Notes: generated by a model not told the origin, from the sequence alone. A DNA stretch of 64,000 bases from Vibrio brasiliensis LMG 20546 (GCF_000189255.1 NZ_AEVS01000014.1:1-64000); one strand, 5' to 3'; shown: positions 46,657-56,861, numbered from the stretch's first letter. Numbers and translations: made by a program.

Positions 46657-47001
46657 CTACAAATCTTCATACTGGTCAATTGCGCGCCGAGCTTCACTCA
46701 TTGAGCAGCCAGTTTCGACTACCAATTGACTGACGGTCATTGAAGGGTTGATGGTCAGTATCTGTAATAAATCGATTTCTGGCTGCGGCAGTGCTTTCTC
46801 TATCGCTTTAACTATCCACTGATGACCGTCGTCCTCTAGTTGTCCAATTAACTGACGCAATTGACTCTCCTCGCCACTTAACTGCCAATGTCTTGAGCGA
46901 CGGATGCGTTTCAGGTGACAACCCGTTTGATTGGCTAAGCTAATCACAATCGCCTTATCCTCCACACGGTGGACGAAACTATTTAGCCTTATCGACAACA
47001 T
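46657..47001 (-). CDS. Small uncharacterised protein with C-terminal helix-turn-helix-like region
   Basis: A 114-residue protein. The N-terminal half is basic (CHLKRIRRSRHWQL), and the C-terminal TINPSMTVSQLVVETGCSMSEARRAID could be a helix-turn-helix or helical hairpin. Similar small proteins seem to be common in vibrios, and some databases may group them with ribosome-recycling-factor-like names, but I do not see that domain here. Its start overlaps the end of the upstream LysR gene by 13 bp, so the two are probably co-transcribed. Function unknown. Confidence 0.7.
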   Translation of the reverse strand: MLSIRLNSFVHRVEDKAIVISLANQTGCHLKRIRRSRHWQLSGEESQLRQLIGQLEDDGHQWIVKAIEKALPQPEIDLLQILTINPSMTVSQLVVETGCSMSEARRAIDQYEDL

Positions 47002-47897
47002 AATTTATCGTCCCCAAACCACTGTTGAACAAAGTCGACAAAGGCCGACAGCTTTGTACTGCGACGAAGCTGCGGAGGGTAGATGAGATAGATACTGCTT
47101 TGGGTCATTTGGTAGTCAGATAAAATCTGTTGCAACTGACCGTTATCCAGCGCAGGTTGTACCAGATAACAAGGCATCTTAATCACTCCCTTACCTTTTA
47201 ATGCAGCATCAAGGATTAACAGGTTATCGTTAATCAGCATATTTCCATCGGTAGCCACTTCAATCATCTGATTAGACGTATTGGTGAATTGCCAATGACG
47301 TAGATTCGGATCAGACAAGCAATTGTGCTGAGTGAGTTGTTGAGGATGAGTCGGGATGCCATGGGTAGCTAAATAGTCTGGTGAGGCACAGCAAACATGC
47401 TGATAAGGGATCAGCTTCTTCGCTATCATGTTTTCTGGCGGCGTATTGGTCGCCCGAATGGCCAGATCGAAGTTACTTTTGGTCAGATCTTCTCGGGTGT
47501 AGCCAATGTCTAAATCAAACTCGATATCAGGATACTGTTGCTGGAACTGATGACAGATTTCAATCAGGTAGCGATGACTAAAGATAGTAGGAGCGGTGAT
47601 GCGTAACAGGCCACCCACGGTACTCTTGGTATGATCGAGTTCTTTCTCTAATTGCAGAATAGACTCATTGATTCCCTGCATCTTAGTGAGAATTTTCTCT
47701 CCGGCGGCAGTTAAACGAACGCTACGTGTTGAGCGAATTAGCAAACTGGTTTCCAACTCCTGTTCAAGCTGGTGGATTTGAGAAGATAGATAACTTCTGG
47801 AAATTCCAAGGTTTTCTGCAGCTTTTGAAAAACTTAGCTGTTTGGCAACCTCACCAAACAACGCGTAGCGTTCAAAGCGTTTGTGCATTTTATGCAT
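46989..47897 (-). CDS. LysR-family transcriptional regulator
   Basis: A 302-residue regulator of the CrgA/AaeR-like branch. The HTH is FSKAAENLGISRSYLSSQIH. ATG 47897 is chosen because GAGGT lies seven bases before it; a TTG at 47918 would add seven residues. It is divergent from the YdhF-like aldo/keto reductase gene (gap about 190 bp), a usual arrangement for a LysR regulator and its target. It is followed by a small overlapping gene on the same strand. Confidence 0.87.
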   Translation of the reverse strand: MHKMHKRFERYALFGEVAKQLSFSKAAENLGISRSYLSSQIHQLEQELETSLLIRSTRSVRLTAAGEKILTKMQGINESILQLEKELDHTKSTVGGLLRITAPTIFSHRYLIEICHQFQQQYPDIEFDLDIGYTREDLTKSNFDLAIRATNTPPENMIAKKLIPYQHVCCASPDYLATHGIPTHPQQLTQHNCLSDPNLRHWQFTNTSNQMIEVATDGNMLINDNLLILDAALKGKGVIKMPCYLVQPALDNGQLQQILSDYQMTQSSIYLIYPPQLRRSTKLSAFVDFVQQWFGDDKLCCR

Positions 47898-48088
47898 GGT
47901 AGTGACCTCAGAATCCAAATCCGTTAGCGATTATATCGTTCAATATAGAAAATTAAATAGAGCTAATTGTTCGTTATACAGAATTATCTTTTCGTCTTTA
48001 CGGGCTTAATCGCGCTGTTGGCTGGCAGTATACTGAATTCAGAACAGCGCAGATATCGCTGATGAATTGCATATTTCAGGGGACAGAT

Positions 48089-48970
48089 ATGAACAAGTCA
48101 CATCCGGTGTTTTCACCAATGATTCAAGGCTATTGGCGTATGGCTGAGTGGGGAATGAACACTCAACAGCAATACGCATTTGTTCAGCAACATCTTGAGT
48201 TAGGAATTACAACCGTCGACCATGCACCCGTTTATGGTCCTGATTCAGCATGTGAAAAAATGTTTGGTCAGGTACTGGCACTGGATAGCAGCTTGCGTGA
48301 CAAGATTGAGATTGTTTCCAAATGCGGTATTTATCGTGGTGAAGGTAAGCAGGTCAATCACTACAACAGTAGCAAAGCTGCGATTATCGAATCTGTCGAG
48401 CAGTCACTGATGCGGTTGAATACCGATCATCTGGATGTACTACTTCTGCATCGTCCTGATTTATTGATGGATGCTGATGAAGCAGCACGGGCATTTGAGC
48501 AGCTCAAAGCGGCCGGTAAAGTGAAACACTTTGGTGTCTCTAACTTCACTCCTGCTCAGTTTGATTTGCTTCAGTCTCGCCTCGAAGCTCCGTTGATCAC
48601 CAACCAGGTTGAGATAAATCCGGTAAACCTACAGGTTACAGAAGATGGCACTCTGGACCAGTTACAAAAGCATCGCGTTCAGCCGATGGCCTGGTCATGT
48701 CTTGCTGGTGGCACAATCTTTAGTGACAGCAGTGAACAGGCTATCCGTCTGCGGGAGACTCTGGTTCAAGTGGGCGAAGAGATTGGTGCGGACTGTATTG
48801 ATCAGGTGATCTTTGCCTGGGTAATGCGCTTGCCAGCGAAGCCAGTGCCTATTATCGGTAGCGGAAATATCCAGCGTGTTCAGACTGCTGTAGGAGCATT
48901 GCAATTGGAGCTTAGCAACGAGCAGTGGTATCGCATCTGGGTCGCATCTAAAGGTCATGGTGTCGCGTAA
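48089..48970 (+). CDS. Aldo/keto reductase, YdhF-like
   Basis: A 293-residue NADPH-dependent oxidoreductase with the aldo/keto reductase barrel. The tetrad is visible as Asp and Tyr in TVDHAPVYG, Lys in IVSKCG and His in LLLHRPD. GVSNFTPAQFDLLQSRL and PIIGSGNIQRVQTA near the cofactor site resemble E. coli YdhF throughout. The substrate is unknown. ATG 48089 with AGGGGA upstream is preferred to an ATG at 48062. Confidence 0.9.
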   Translation: MNKSHPVFSPMIQGYWRMAEWGMNTQQQYAFVQQHLELGITTVDHAPVYGPDSACEKMFGQVLALDSSLRDKIEIVSKCGIYRGEGKQVNHYNSSKAAIIESVEQSLMRLNTDHLDVLLLHRPDLLMDADEAARAFEQLKAAGKVKHFGVSNFTPAQFDLLQSRLEAPLITNQVEINPVNLQVTEDGTLDQLQKHRVQPMAWSCLAGGTIFSDSSEQAIRLRETLVQVGEEIGADCIDQVIFAWVMRLPAKPVPIIGSGNIQRVQTAVGALQLELSNEQWYRIWVASKGHGVA

Positions 48971-48982
48971 CGGGTAGAAAAA

Positions 48983-49008
48983 GGGGTGACTTAATATTAA
49001 GTCACCCC
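48983..49008 (-). terminator. Terminator of galR
   Basis: GGGGTGACTTAA and TTAAGTCACCCC pair around a TA centre. Five T residues follow on the minus strand only, so it serves galR, whose stop is 24 bases away. Confidence 0.85.
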
Positions 49009-49032
49009 GGTAAACCTTGCTCTAAAGCTTGG

Positions 49033-50037
49033 TTATTTTGCAATTTTATCCACTGAGTTACGACGAACCAGAGTCGGTGTAAACATCATAGCTTCATCGT
49101 TAGGCGTTTCTTGTTTTGCCAGTTTCAGCGCCAGTCTGGCCGCTCGCTCAGCCATCATTGCGATAGGGTAACGAATGGTGGTTAAGCGTGGACTGATGTA
49201 ACGAGCAATTAAGCCATCATCGAAGCCCATCATCGAGATTTGATCCGGAACTTTGATGCCGTTCTCATCCAGTACGGATAAGGCTCCTGCTGCCATATAG
49301 TCGTTATATGCCACTACACCAGTGATTTCTAATGATTTGGTTAGCAGGTTGGTCATTGCGACTTCACCGCCATCGTTGTTTGGTTCGCCGCGTTCGATGT
49401 AGCTGGCAGGAAGTTGAATATCGTTATCTTTCAGCGCTGCTAGGTAGCCCTCAATACGTTGAGTCGAGTCTTCAATTTGGTGGGCAGAAGCGACACAGGC
49501 AATTTTGCTATGGCCATGACGGATCAGATATTCAGTCGCCAGATAAGCGCCTTTAAAGTTGTCCAGCGCGATGCAGCGTTCAGCAATCTCTTCAATGTAG
49601 CGATTGATGATGACAAGACCTTTAACCTCTTTGGCGTAGCCAATCAGCTCTTGATCAGAGAGGCCTTTAGAATGAATGACTAATGCATCACAGCGATTAT
49701 TGATCAGTAGTTCAATCGCTTTGCGCTCTTCTTCTGGGGCATGGTAACCATTGCCGATCAGGATATGTTTTCCGTGTTCGTGCGCCACATTGTCGACGGC
49801 TTTGACCAGAGTGCCAAAAAAGGGATCGGAGACATCACCGACCAAAACACCAACGGTATTGCTGCTTTGACTAACCAGTGCTTTGGCTGCTGCGTTGGGA
49901 CGATAGCCCAGTTTTGCCATGGCCTTCGTCACTGACTCAATTGACGCTTTACTCGCTTTGGGAGACTTATTGATTACCCGAGAGACGGTCGCAATCGACA
50001 CGCCAGCTTCCTTGGCGACATCTTTAATGGTTGCCAT
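49033..50037 (-). CDS. galR: LacI-family galactose repressor GalR/GalS
   Basis: A 334-residue LacI-family regulator. The HTH is MATIKDVAKEAGVSIATVSR, and the effector domain has SNTVGVLVGDVSDPFFGTLV, IGNGYHAPEEERKAIELL and MAAGALSVLDENGIKVP, closely like E. coli GalS/GalR as I recall them. It should bind galactose and release the palindromic boxes found before galE and the ABC importer. The gene is about 2.4 kb from galM and starts with GAGGTCAT just before its ATG. A weaker box lies about 125 bp upstream. Confidence 0.88.
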   Translation of the reverse strand: MATIKDVAKEAGVSIATVSRVINKSPKASKASIESVTKAMAKLGYRPNAAAKALVSQSSNTVGVLVGDVSDPFFGTLVKAVDNVAHEHGKHILIGNGYHAPEEERKAIELLINNRCDALVIHSKGLSDQELIGYAKEVKGLVIINRYIEEIAERCIALDNFKGAYLATEYLIRHGHSKIACVASAHQIEDSTQRIEGYLAALKDNDIQLPASYIERGEPNNDGGEVAMTNLLTKSLEITGVVAYNDYMAAGALSVLDENGIKVPDQISMMGFDDGLIARYISPRLTTIRYPIAMMAERAARLALKLAKQETPNDEAMMFTPTLVRRNSVDKIAK

Positions 50038-50161
50038 ATATGACCTCGAAAAACAGTGATGAGGTTATTTAACCTTGTAGATGTAAATAAGGCAAATATT
50101 GTTGTGTATAGATTCGTAAATTGAGATCTTTACCACTTGCAATATAAGTGATTGCTGATAG

Positions 50162-50536
<375 letters not shown>

Positions 50537-50541
50537 ACAAA

Positions 50542-50567
50542 AATACCAAGCCTTACGACTTGGTATT
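50542..50567 (+). terminator. Terminator after the tRNA-binding protein gene
   Basis: AATACCAAG and CTTGGTATT pair around an eight-base loop; CCTTTC follows, so the T-run is poor. It lies between converging genes and may also serve the minus-strand gene. Confidence 0.65.
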
Positions 50568-50601
50568 CCTTTCAAAGAATCTCTATTCGGCTGAGGGTTT
50601 T

Positions 50602-51162
50602 TCAGGCTCTTGCTTCAGCTACCAGAGCATCAATCTTGTTGTGATGCTCTTTTTTTACTCCTGCCAAATTGCCATATTTAGGCTGATGGCGATCATTCTC
50701 AAGCGGAAAGTGCCAGCCGATGGTTTGCTCAATAAACTGCTTGGCAAACTGCTCCGAAATTTCCAGACAACCAGCCAGTACCGTATCAACGTAAGTCTGC
50801 ATGATAGGGCTAAGTGAACATGGTGGTTCCGGTTTATCTTTAATGTAAACCCAGACTTGGTCTTGTGGGGTTAACGCCAGTGAAGACTCAACTTTATCTG
50901 CTTCTATCAGAACTCGATGGTAACCACGCTCACGAACATCGAACTCTTGCAGTCCGTTTCCAGTGACTTTTAACAGCACGCCGTTTACATGGCCATGACC
51001 TTTATCCACGACTAGTGGTGAAAGAATGTAGCTTTCATCGACCTTACCCCAGTAGCGTTTAAAGCCTTCAACGGTTGCAGTGATCGCTGTTGATGTTTGT
51101 CCTGTTAACTGGCGTGATGCAGAGTTCATCAAACTGCCATAACCGAAGATATAGTTTGCCAC
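50602..51162 (-). CDS. Gamma-glutamylcyclotransferase-like protein
   Basis: A protein of 186 residues with the GGCT/ChaC-like fold. FGYGSLMNSASR at residues 6-17 is the substrate loop, and the catalytic Glu should lie in FDVRERGYHR. The GTG at 51162 (MANYIFGYGS) is preferred because GAGGTGA is well placed before it; a TTG at 51198 would add 12 residues. Family members form pyroglutamate from gamma-glutamyl peptides; the substrate here is unknown. It converges on the tRNA-binding protein gene. Confidence 0.82.
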   Translation of the reverse strand: MANYIFGYGSLMNSASRQLTGQTSTAITATVEGFKRYWGKVDESYILSPLVVDKGHGHVNGVLLKVTGNGLQEFDVRERGYHRVLIEADKVESSLALTPQDQVWVYIKDKPEPPCSLSPIMQTYVDTVLAGCLEISEQFAKQFIEQTIGWHFPLENDRHQPKYGNLAGVKKEHHNKIDALVAEARA

Positions 51163-51408
51163 CGTCGTCACCTCGTCTGTGATAAGAAATTGAATCAATA
51201 CTTAACCTAACGACTTTCTCTCAAAATTGAAAGTGGCCACTATCGACATGAATGTGTCCTTTTGACCTTTTCTGTTAGTGTCTATATGACCTTTTTATTA
51301 GCCTGTTTCTAGGCTAAGGCCTTGAAGATAAAGCGCTGCACAGATTGGAACGTTTCTTGCGATAGTCAGGTCAGATAACAGTTTGATATAACTTTTAGGA
51401 GTCACTTA

Positions 51409-52593
51409 GTGCTCAATATTACAGATAAAAAAGTAGAAGAGGCGATCCCTGCGGTGCTGCGTTTAGGCTTCAGACCTTTTTTCCTGCTCGGTTCAATCTA
51501 TGCCATCGTCGCGATTGCATTATGGGTTTGGATGTTCCAGAGCGGACAGCCAGCAATACTTAAGGTTCCTGCTTTATGGTGGCACGTACATGAGATGTTA
51601 TTTGGTTTTGCTATGGCGATTGTGGCCGGCTTTGTGTTGACCGCAGTGCAGAACTGGACCGGCATCAATGGTACCAAACACCACCGACTGGCGATTGTGG
51701 TTACGCTGTGGCTATTGCCTCGTTTGTTATTCTGGACTCCAGCCCCTTTGTGGCTAATCTCATCGATTGAAGCGCTGTTCTTAGCCTTAGTCGCCTTTGA
51801 AGTGGGCACTAGAGTCGTCAAAGCAAAGGGATGGCGTAATCTGTTTTTCGTTCCGCTGTTTGTCTTGGCGATAGTGGCTAACTTTGCCAGCTATGCGGCG
51901 ATAAAAGGGATGCCGCCGTTTCCAGCTTCTGCTGTCTGGCAGGCGATGCTGTGGTGGTTTACTTTGCTACTTTCTGTGATGGGAAGCCGAGTCATCCCAT
52001 TCTTTACTGCCCGCCGTTTTAACTTCGAAAAACCACAACCGATTATCTGGTTAGACTGGGTAGCAAACCTGCCTTTAGCGGGGCTGTTTATCTTGAGCTT
52101 TTTCCCGATGACTTTTGCTCAGCTAGGTCAGCCACTGATGGTGGTCTCTGGTGCGGCGCATCTGCTTCGTGTGATTCGCTGGAAGCCTTGGCGCACATTA
52201 AGTGAACCTTTGGTGTGGTCGCTGCATGCGACTTATCTGTGTATTCCTGTCAGTCTGTTGTTGCGTGGCCTGTTAGATAACCCGTTTGCCAGTCATAACA
52301 TGCTGCACCTGTTCGCGATTGGCGCGATCGGTGGAGTGATTCTGGCTATGATTGCCCGGGTCACTATGGGGCATACAGGTCGAGCAATTTATCAGGGACC
52401 GAATATGAGTCTGGCGTTTGGTGCTCTGGTACTTGCAGCTATTGTGCGTGCTATTGGTGTTGCGCTATTCCCTCAATATCTGATTGCAGCAGTGAATATG
52501 AGTGCCGCACTATGGATACTGGCTTTCGCAATGTACGTTGGTCTGTTTGGCAAAATGCTCATCACGCCACGGGTGGATGGTCACCCAGGTTAA
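51409..52593 (+). CDS. nnrS: NnrS-family membrane protein
   Basis: A 394-residue protein with about 12 hydrophobic helices. RLGFRPFFLLGSIYA at the N-terminus and WWHVHEMLFGFAMAIVAGFVLTA are NnrS hallmarks, with conserved histidines likely to bind haem or copper. In V. cholerae and other bacteria NnrS helps resistance to nitric oxide. It starts with GTG 51409 after TAGGAGT. No other nitric-oxide gene adjoins it, and I saw no clear NsrR or NorR site in the 210-bp upstream gap. Confidence 0.88.
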   Translation: MLNITDKKVEEAIPAVLRLGFRPFFLLGSIYAIVAIALWVWMFQSGQPAILKVPALWWHVHEMLFGFAMAIVAGFVLTAVQNWTGINGTKHHRLAIVVTLWLLPRLLFWTPAPLWLISSIEALFLALVAFEVGTRVVKAKGWRNLFFVPLFVLAIVANFASYAAIKGMPPFPASAVWQAMLWWFTLLLSVMGSRVIPFFTARRFNFEKPQPIIWLDWVANLPLAGLFILSFFPMTFAQLGQPLMVVSGAAHLLRVIRWKPWRTLSEPLVWSLHATYLCIPVSLLLRGLLDNPFASHNMLHLFAIGAIGGVILAMIARVTMGHTGRAIYQGPNMSLAFGALVLAAIVRAIGVALFPQYLIAAVNMSAALWILAFAMYVGLFGKMLITPRVDGHPG

Positions 52594-52609
52594 GCAGATA
52601 ACAAACAAA

Positions 52610-52637
52610 AAGGCTTGATGCAGATGCACCAAGCCTT
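52610..52637 (-). terminator. Terminator of glpD
   Basis: AAGGCTTGATGCA pairs with TGCACCAAGCCTT (one mismatch) and is followed by TTTTTGTTT on the minus strand. It lies 27 bases after the glpD stop and 17 after nnrS, so it may act on both. Confidence 0.8.
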
Positions 52638-52663
52638 ATTCACTGGATGACCAACAACACAGG

Positions 52664-54217
52664 TTATCCCACTTCAGATAAATTGATCACCTGTTTAGGT
52701 TGCTTGCTTTTAAGGTAGTCACTCACTGCCGCTAGTTCATGCTGGTCTAGGTAGAGACCAAGCTTAGTACGACGCCATAAGGCATCCTCGTCAGTCACTG
52801 CCATTTCATTTTCGATCAGGTAATCAATCTCTCGCTGATAAATCCCCTCAGCTCCTGATGAGAACATTACCCCTAAGTCTTCAACGCTGCTGACGCCTTC
52901 AAGCAGCGTCCAGGTGTATGTACCAAACTGAGTAACATAACGTAGTAGCAGAGCCTCTGATATAAAAGGGTAGCTTGAGTGAATGGTCGCAGCTAATTGT
53001 TCGCGAGAGCAGCTAAAGTTGCCACCTGGCAACGCGTGGTTCGCTGTCCATGGCGTACCCATGTTTGGCAGGTAAGGGGCGAGTTTTTCCAGAGCCGCTT
53101 CACCCAGTTTACGATAGGTGGTTAGCTTACCGCCAAAGATGGAGAGTAGCGGTGCCTGATCGTATTCAGACTCTAACTCTAGCGTGTAATCACGGGTTAT
53201 TGCCTGCGGAGAGTCAGATTCATCGTCACAAAGAGGGCGTACACCACTGTAGCTCCAAACCACATCGTCACGAGAAAGCTGTTGGACAAAGTGTTGGTTT
53301 ACGATATCGATCAGGTAGTCGACTTCTTGTTCTGAAATCTCTACCTCACGAGGATCGCCTTTATACTCAACATCTGTGGTACCAATGATCGAGAACTGAT
53401 CAAGATAAGGAATCATAAATACAATGCGATGATCCTTATTTTGCAGAATGTAGGCTTGTGGTTCATCATGGATACGAGGAATCACAATATGCGAGCCTTT
53501 GATCAAACGGATGTTACGAGGAGAAAGGTTTTCCAGGCCGTCATCAAAGAACTGCTTCACCCAAGGTCCCGCCGCGTTCACTAACGCTTTAGATTTTCGT
53601 TCGAATGTCTCACCCGTCATCACATCTCGAATAGTCACACGCCAGATATCGCCTTCGCGAACAGCGCCTTCTACATGGCAGTAGTTGCGAATTTCGGCGT
53701 TGTTTTCTTGCGCCGCTAATACGTTGAGTAGCACTAGGCGAGCATCATCCACCCAACAATCTGAGTATTCGAAGCCCTTTTTCATTTCTGGCTTGAGCAG
53801 TCCTGACTGAGTCAAATCAATACTTTCACTGGCAGGCAGAGTGGTACGTTTGCCGAGATTGTCATAAAGGAACAGACCACAGCGAATCATCCATGCCGGG
53901 CGCAAAAAAGGGCGATGTGGCAAGCGAAAACGCATTGGCTGTGCGATATGAGGCGCTTTCTTAAGTAGAACTTCCCGCTCCGCGAGCGCTTCCGAAACCA
54001 AGCGAAACTCGTAATGTTCCAGATAGCGTAAGCCGCCGTGAATAAGCTTGGAACTTGCAGAAGAGGTAGCCGAGGCAAAATCTTGTGCTTCATACAGACC
54101 TACGGATAAGCCGCGGCCAGCAGCATCAGCAGCGATGCCTGCGCCATTAATGCCACCACCAACTATTATGATGTCTAATGTTTTATCGGATTGTGCAGCA
54201 TTAGTAGGAATACTCAT
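52664..54217 (-). CDS. glpD: Aerobic glycerol-3-phosphate dehydrogenase GlpD
   Basis: A 517-residue FAD flavoprotein of the inner membrane. The dinucleotide-binding motif IIVGGGINGAGIAADAAGRG is at about 16-35, followed by SSASSKLIHGGLRYLEHYEF; GGKLTTYRKLGE marks the C-terminal part. It oxidises glycerol-3-phosphate to dihydroxyacetone phosphate and passes electrons to quinone. It is downstream of glpK and glpR on the same strand with its own promoter region carrying GlpR-like half-sites. Confidence 0.95.
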   Translation of the reverse strand: MSIPTNAAQSDKTLDIIIVGGGINGAGIAADAAGRGLSVGLYEAQDFASATSSASSKLIHGGLRYLEHYEFRLVSEALAEREVLLKKAPHIAQPMRFRLPHRPFLRPAWMIRCGLFLYDNLGKRTTLPASESIDLTQSGLLKPEMKKGFEYSDCWVDDARLVLLNVLAAQENNAEIRNYCHVEGAVREGDIWRVTIRDVMTGETFERKSKALVNAAGPWVKQFFDDGLENLSPRNIRLIKGSHIVIPRIHDEPQAYILQNKDHRIVFMIPYLDQFSIIGTTDVEYKGDPREVEISEQEVDYLIDIVNQHFVQQLSRDDVVWSYSGVRPLCDDESDSPQAITRDYTLELESEYDQAPLLSIFGGKLTTYRKLGEAALEKLAPYLPNMGTPWTANHALPGGNFSCSREQLAATIHSSYPFISEALLLRYVTQFGTYTWTLLEGVSSVEDLGVMFSSGAEGIYQREIDYLIENEMAVTDEDALWRRTKLGLYLDQHELAAVSDYLKSKQPKQVINLSEVG

Positions 54218-54239
54218 AAATTTAACCTTTTGTTGAGCG

Positions 54240-54318
54240 AACGAGCATTTGTGAACATAAATGAATCCTAGCTTAGGTTTCGTTTTGGATCATTAATTAT
54301 TTTCGTTTATGCTCGTTT
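54240..54318 (-). promoter_or_regulatory. glpD upstream region with GlpR-like half-sites
   Basis: AACGAGCAT (54240-54248) and ATGCTCGTTT (54309-54318) resemble the E. coli GlpR half-site ATGTTCGTTT in opposite orientations. They lie 23 and 92 bp upstream of the glpD start. Inference from motif likeness and the nearby glpR gene. Confidence 0.6.
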
Positions 54319-54337
54319 GTGTGATTTATGCACAAAA

Positions 54338-54363
54338 AAACCTTTATTAGTAAATAAAGGTTT
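54338..54363 (-). terminator. Terminator of glpR
   Basis: AAACCTTTATT and AATAAAGGTTT pair around an AGTA loop. Seven T residues follow on the minus strand. It starts 33 bases after the glpR stop and separates glpR from glpD. Confidence 0.87.
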
Positions 54364-54396
54364 CTTAAAGGTTAAATTGGTTGCGCTGACTTGTAA

Positions 54397-55170
54397 CTAA
54401 TCGCTACTGCTGATCACTTCGAGTGGAATAGAGTGCTCTTTGAGAATCGAAAGGATCTCTTTAGGAGGCTGCTTATCAGTGAACAGCATGTGTAGCTGGG
54501 AGATATTACCTAGCTTAACCATAGCATTACGGCCAAACTTAGAGTGGTCTACAGCAAGAAAAACGCTACGGCTGTTTTCAATAATTGCTTGTTTGACGCG
54601 TACTTCATGGTAGTCAAAATCGAGTAAGGAGCCGTCATAGTCAATGCCGCTAATGCCGAGGATACCGAAGTCTAGGCGGAACTGTTTAACGAAATCAAGC
54701 GTGGCTTCTCCGACAATACCACCATCGCGGTTACGAACTTCGCCACCCGCGAGAATGACTTTGAATTCAGGGTTTGGCAGCAAGATTGTCGCTACGTTGA
54801 TGTTGTTAGTGACCACTCGAAGTTGTTTGTGGTTTTTGTTTAACGCACGTGCAATGGCTTCTGGAGTGGTACCAATATCGATAAACAGGGTCGCACCATC
54901 AGGAATATGTTTAACCACCTCGTCTGCAATCACGTCTTTCTCATTGAAATTCATGCTTTTACGAGCTGAGTAAGAGGTATTTTCTGAACTAAGCGGAATA
55001 GTTGCGCCACCGTGATAACGACGAATTTTGTTCTCATCAGCGAGTTCATTGAGATCACGTCTGATGGTTTGTGGGCTGACATTAAACTTCTCTACCAGCT
55101 CGTCGGTACTGACATAGCCTTGCTTTTGAACCAGAGCGATTATCTGCTGATGTCTTGGAATTTGCTTCAC
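54397..55170 (-). CDS. glpR: DeoR-family glycerol-3-phosphate repressor GlpR
   Basis: A 257-residue repressor. The N-terminal HTH YVSTDELVEKFNVSPQTIRR is followed by DENKIRRYHGGA and a sugar-phosphate-binding domain (IGTTPEAIARALN, GGEVRNRDGGIVGEATLDF). It should repress the glp genes until glycerol-3-phosphate binds. It sits between glpK and glpD, and possible half-sites lie before both. Confidence 0.92.
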   Translation of the reverse strand: MKQIPRHQQIIALVQKQGYVSTDELVEKFNVSPQTIRRDLNELADENKIRRYHGGATIPLSSENTSYSARKSMNFNEKDVIADEVVKHIPDGATLFIDIGTTPEAIARALNKNHKQLRVVTNNINVATILLPNPEFKVILAGGEVRNRDGGIVGEATLDFVKQFRLDFGILGISGIDYDGSLLDFDYHEVRVKQAIIENSRSVFLAVDHSKFGRNAMVKLGNISQLHMLFTDKQPPKEILSILKEHSIPLEVISSSD

Positions 55171-55301
55171 GGACTGCTCCCTGTGTAATAAGCACTAATG
55201 CTCAATACACTAATTTTCGAAAATAATAACTCGCGTTATTGTGCTCGAATTAGCGCGTTGTGAGAAGGGTATGAAGTAAGGAATAGGGGATGCAACGCAA
55301 A

Positions 55302-55325
55302 AAGAGCGCCTTTAATGGCGCTCTT
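55302..55325 (-). terminator. Terminator of glpK
   Basis: AAGAGCGCC and GGCGCTCTT pair around a TTTAAT loop, followed by TTTTTGC on the minus strand. It starts 18 bases after the glpK stop. Confidence 0.9.
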
Positions 55326-55343
55326 GAGTGGTGTTGAATGAGG

Positions 55344-56861
55344 TTAGTCTTCTTCGTTATGCATTTCTGCCCATACCTGAGCACACTTAACTGCACGCTT
55401 CCAGCCTTTGTAGCGGCGGTTACGTTTCTCTTCGTCATGGTGAGGAACAAAGGTACGGTCGAGCTCGGCTTTATCCTTTAATTCATCAATACTATTCCAG
55501 TAACCGACTGCAAGACCAGCCAGATAGGCCGCACCTAACGCAGTCACTTCAGTCACTTTTGGACGGTGCACTTCAGTATCCAATACATCGGATTGGAACT
55601 GCATCAGGAAGTTATTTGCCACTGCACCGCCATCTACGCGAAGGTTAGCCAGGTTGATGTTTGAATCTGCCTGCATTGCATCAAGGACATCCCGAGTTTG
55701 GTAAGCGATACCTTCCAGAGTTGCGCGAATGATGTGGTTAGAACTGACACCACGGGTCAGGCCAACAATAGTACCGCGCGCCCACGCATCCCAGTAGGGA
55801 GCGCCAAGACCAGTAAAGGCAGGAACAACATAAACGCCATTGGATGAATCCACTTTAGTGGCAAAGTATTCGGAATCTTTTGCATCGGCGAGCAGTTTCA
55901 TCTCATCACGTAACCATTGGATAGACGCGCCGCCCATAAATACGGCACCTTCGAGTGCGTAAGCTGGTTCTCCGTCAGGACCACAAGCCAGAGTTGTCAG
56001 AAGGCCATGAGTCGAAGTTACCTTCTCCTGCCCGGTATTCATTAGTAGGAAACAGCCAGTACCGTAAGTGTTCTTGGCTTGACCTGCTTCGACACACATC
56101 TGACCGTACAGCGCTGCTTGCTGGTCACCCGCAATACCTGCGATAGGGATGCGAGTACCGCCTTTACCACCGATGTTGGTTTGGCCGTAGATTTCAGATG
56201 AGCGCTTAACCTCTGGCATCATTGACGCTGGAATACCCAATTCGTCGAGCAGCTTTTGATCCCAGCTTAACGTGTTAATGTTGAATAGCATGGTGCGCGA
56301 GGCATTGGTGTAGTCCGTCACGTGAACACGACCTTGAGTCATCTTCCACACTAACCAGGTATCGACAGTACCAAAGAGCAATTTGCCCGCTTCAGCATCC
56401 TCTCTTGCGCCTTCGACGTTATCAAGAATCCATTTTACCTTAGTGCCTGAAAAATACGGGTCGAGCACCAGACCTGTGTTGTCCCGGACATACTCTTCCA
56501 GACCACGTGCTTTCAGCTCTTCACAGATCTCTGCGGTACGTCGGCACTGCCATACAATGGCGTTGTAAACAGGTTTTCCAGTCTCTTTATTCCAGACTAT
56601 TGTGGTTTCGCGTTGGTTGGTAATGCCGATAGCAGCGAGCTGGTCACTACTGATACCAGATTTGGCCAGAGTTTCGATCAGGGTAGAGCTTTGCGTTGCC
56701 CAAATCTCGAGGGGATCATGCTCGACCCACCCTGACTGAGGATAGATTTGAGTGAATTCACGTTGCGAGATGCTAACAATGTTTGCATCGTGATCCAGAA
56801 TCACCGCGCGAGAGCTTGTTGTTCCTTGGTCCAGGGCAACAATGTACTTTTGCTCAGTCAT
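55344..56861 (-). CDS. glpK: Glycerol kinase GlpK
   Basis: A 505-residue FGGY-family kinase, close to the E. coli enzyme in length. [11 protein letters not shown] at residues 9-19 binds phosphate, GITNQRETT and GWVEHDP are conserved, and [12 protein letters not shown] and [15 protein letters not shown] mark the nucleotide domain. It phosphorylates glycerol. It is first of the local glp genes, but glpF, the facilitator usually before it, is not present in the 286-bp upstream gap or beyond. Confidence 0.95.
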   Translation of the reverse strand: MTEQKYIVALDQGTTSSRAVILDHDANIVSISQREFTQIYPQSGWVEHDPLEIWATQSSTLIETLAKSGISSDQLAAIGITNQRETTIVWNKETGKPVYNAIVWQCRRTAEICEELKARGLEEYVRDNTGLVLDPYFSGTKVKWILDNVEGAREDAEAGKLLFGTVDTWLVWKMTQGRVHVTDYTNASRTMLFNINTLSWDQKLLDELGIPASMMPEVKRSSEIYGQTNIGGKGGTRIPIAGIAGDQQAALYGQMCVEAGQAKNTYGTGCFLLMNTGQEKVTSTHGLLTTLACGPDGEPAYALEGAVFMGGASIQWLRDEMKLLADAKDSEYFATKVDSSNGVYVVPAFTGLGAPYWDAWARGTIVGLTRGVSSNHIIRATLEGIAYQTRDVLDAMQADSNINLANLRVDGGAVANNFLMQFQSDVLDTEVHRPKVTEVTALGAAYLAGLAVGYWNSIDELKDKAELDRTFVPHHDEEKRNRRYKGWKRAVKCAQVWAEMHNEED

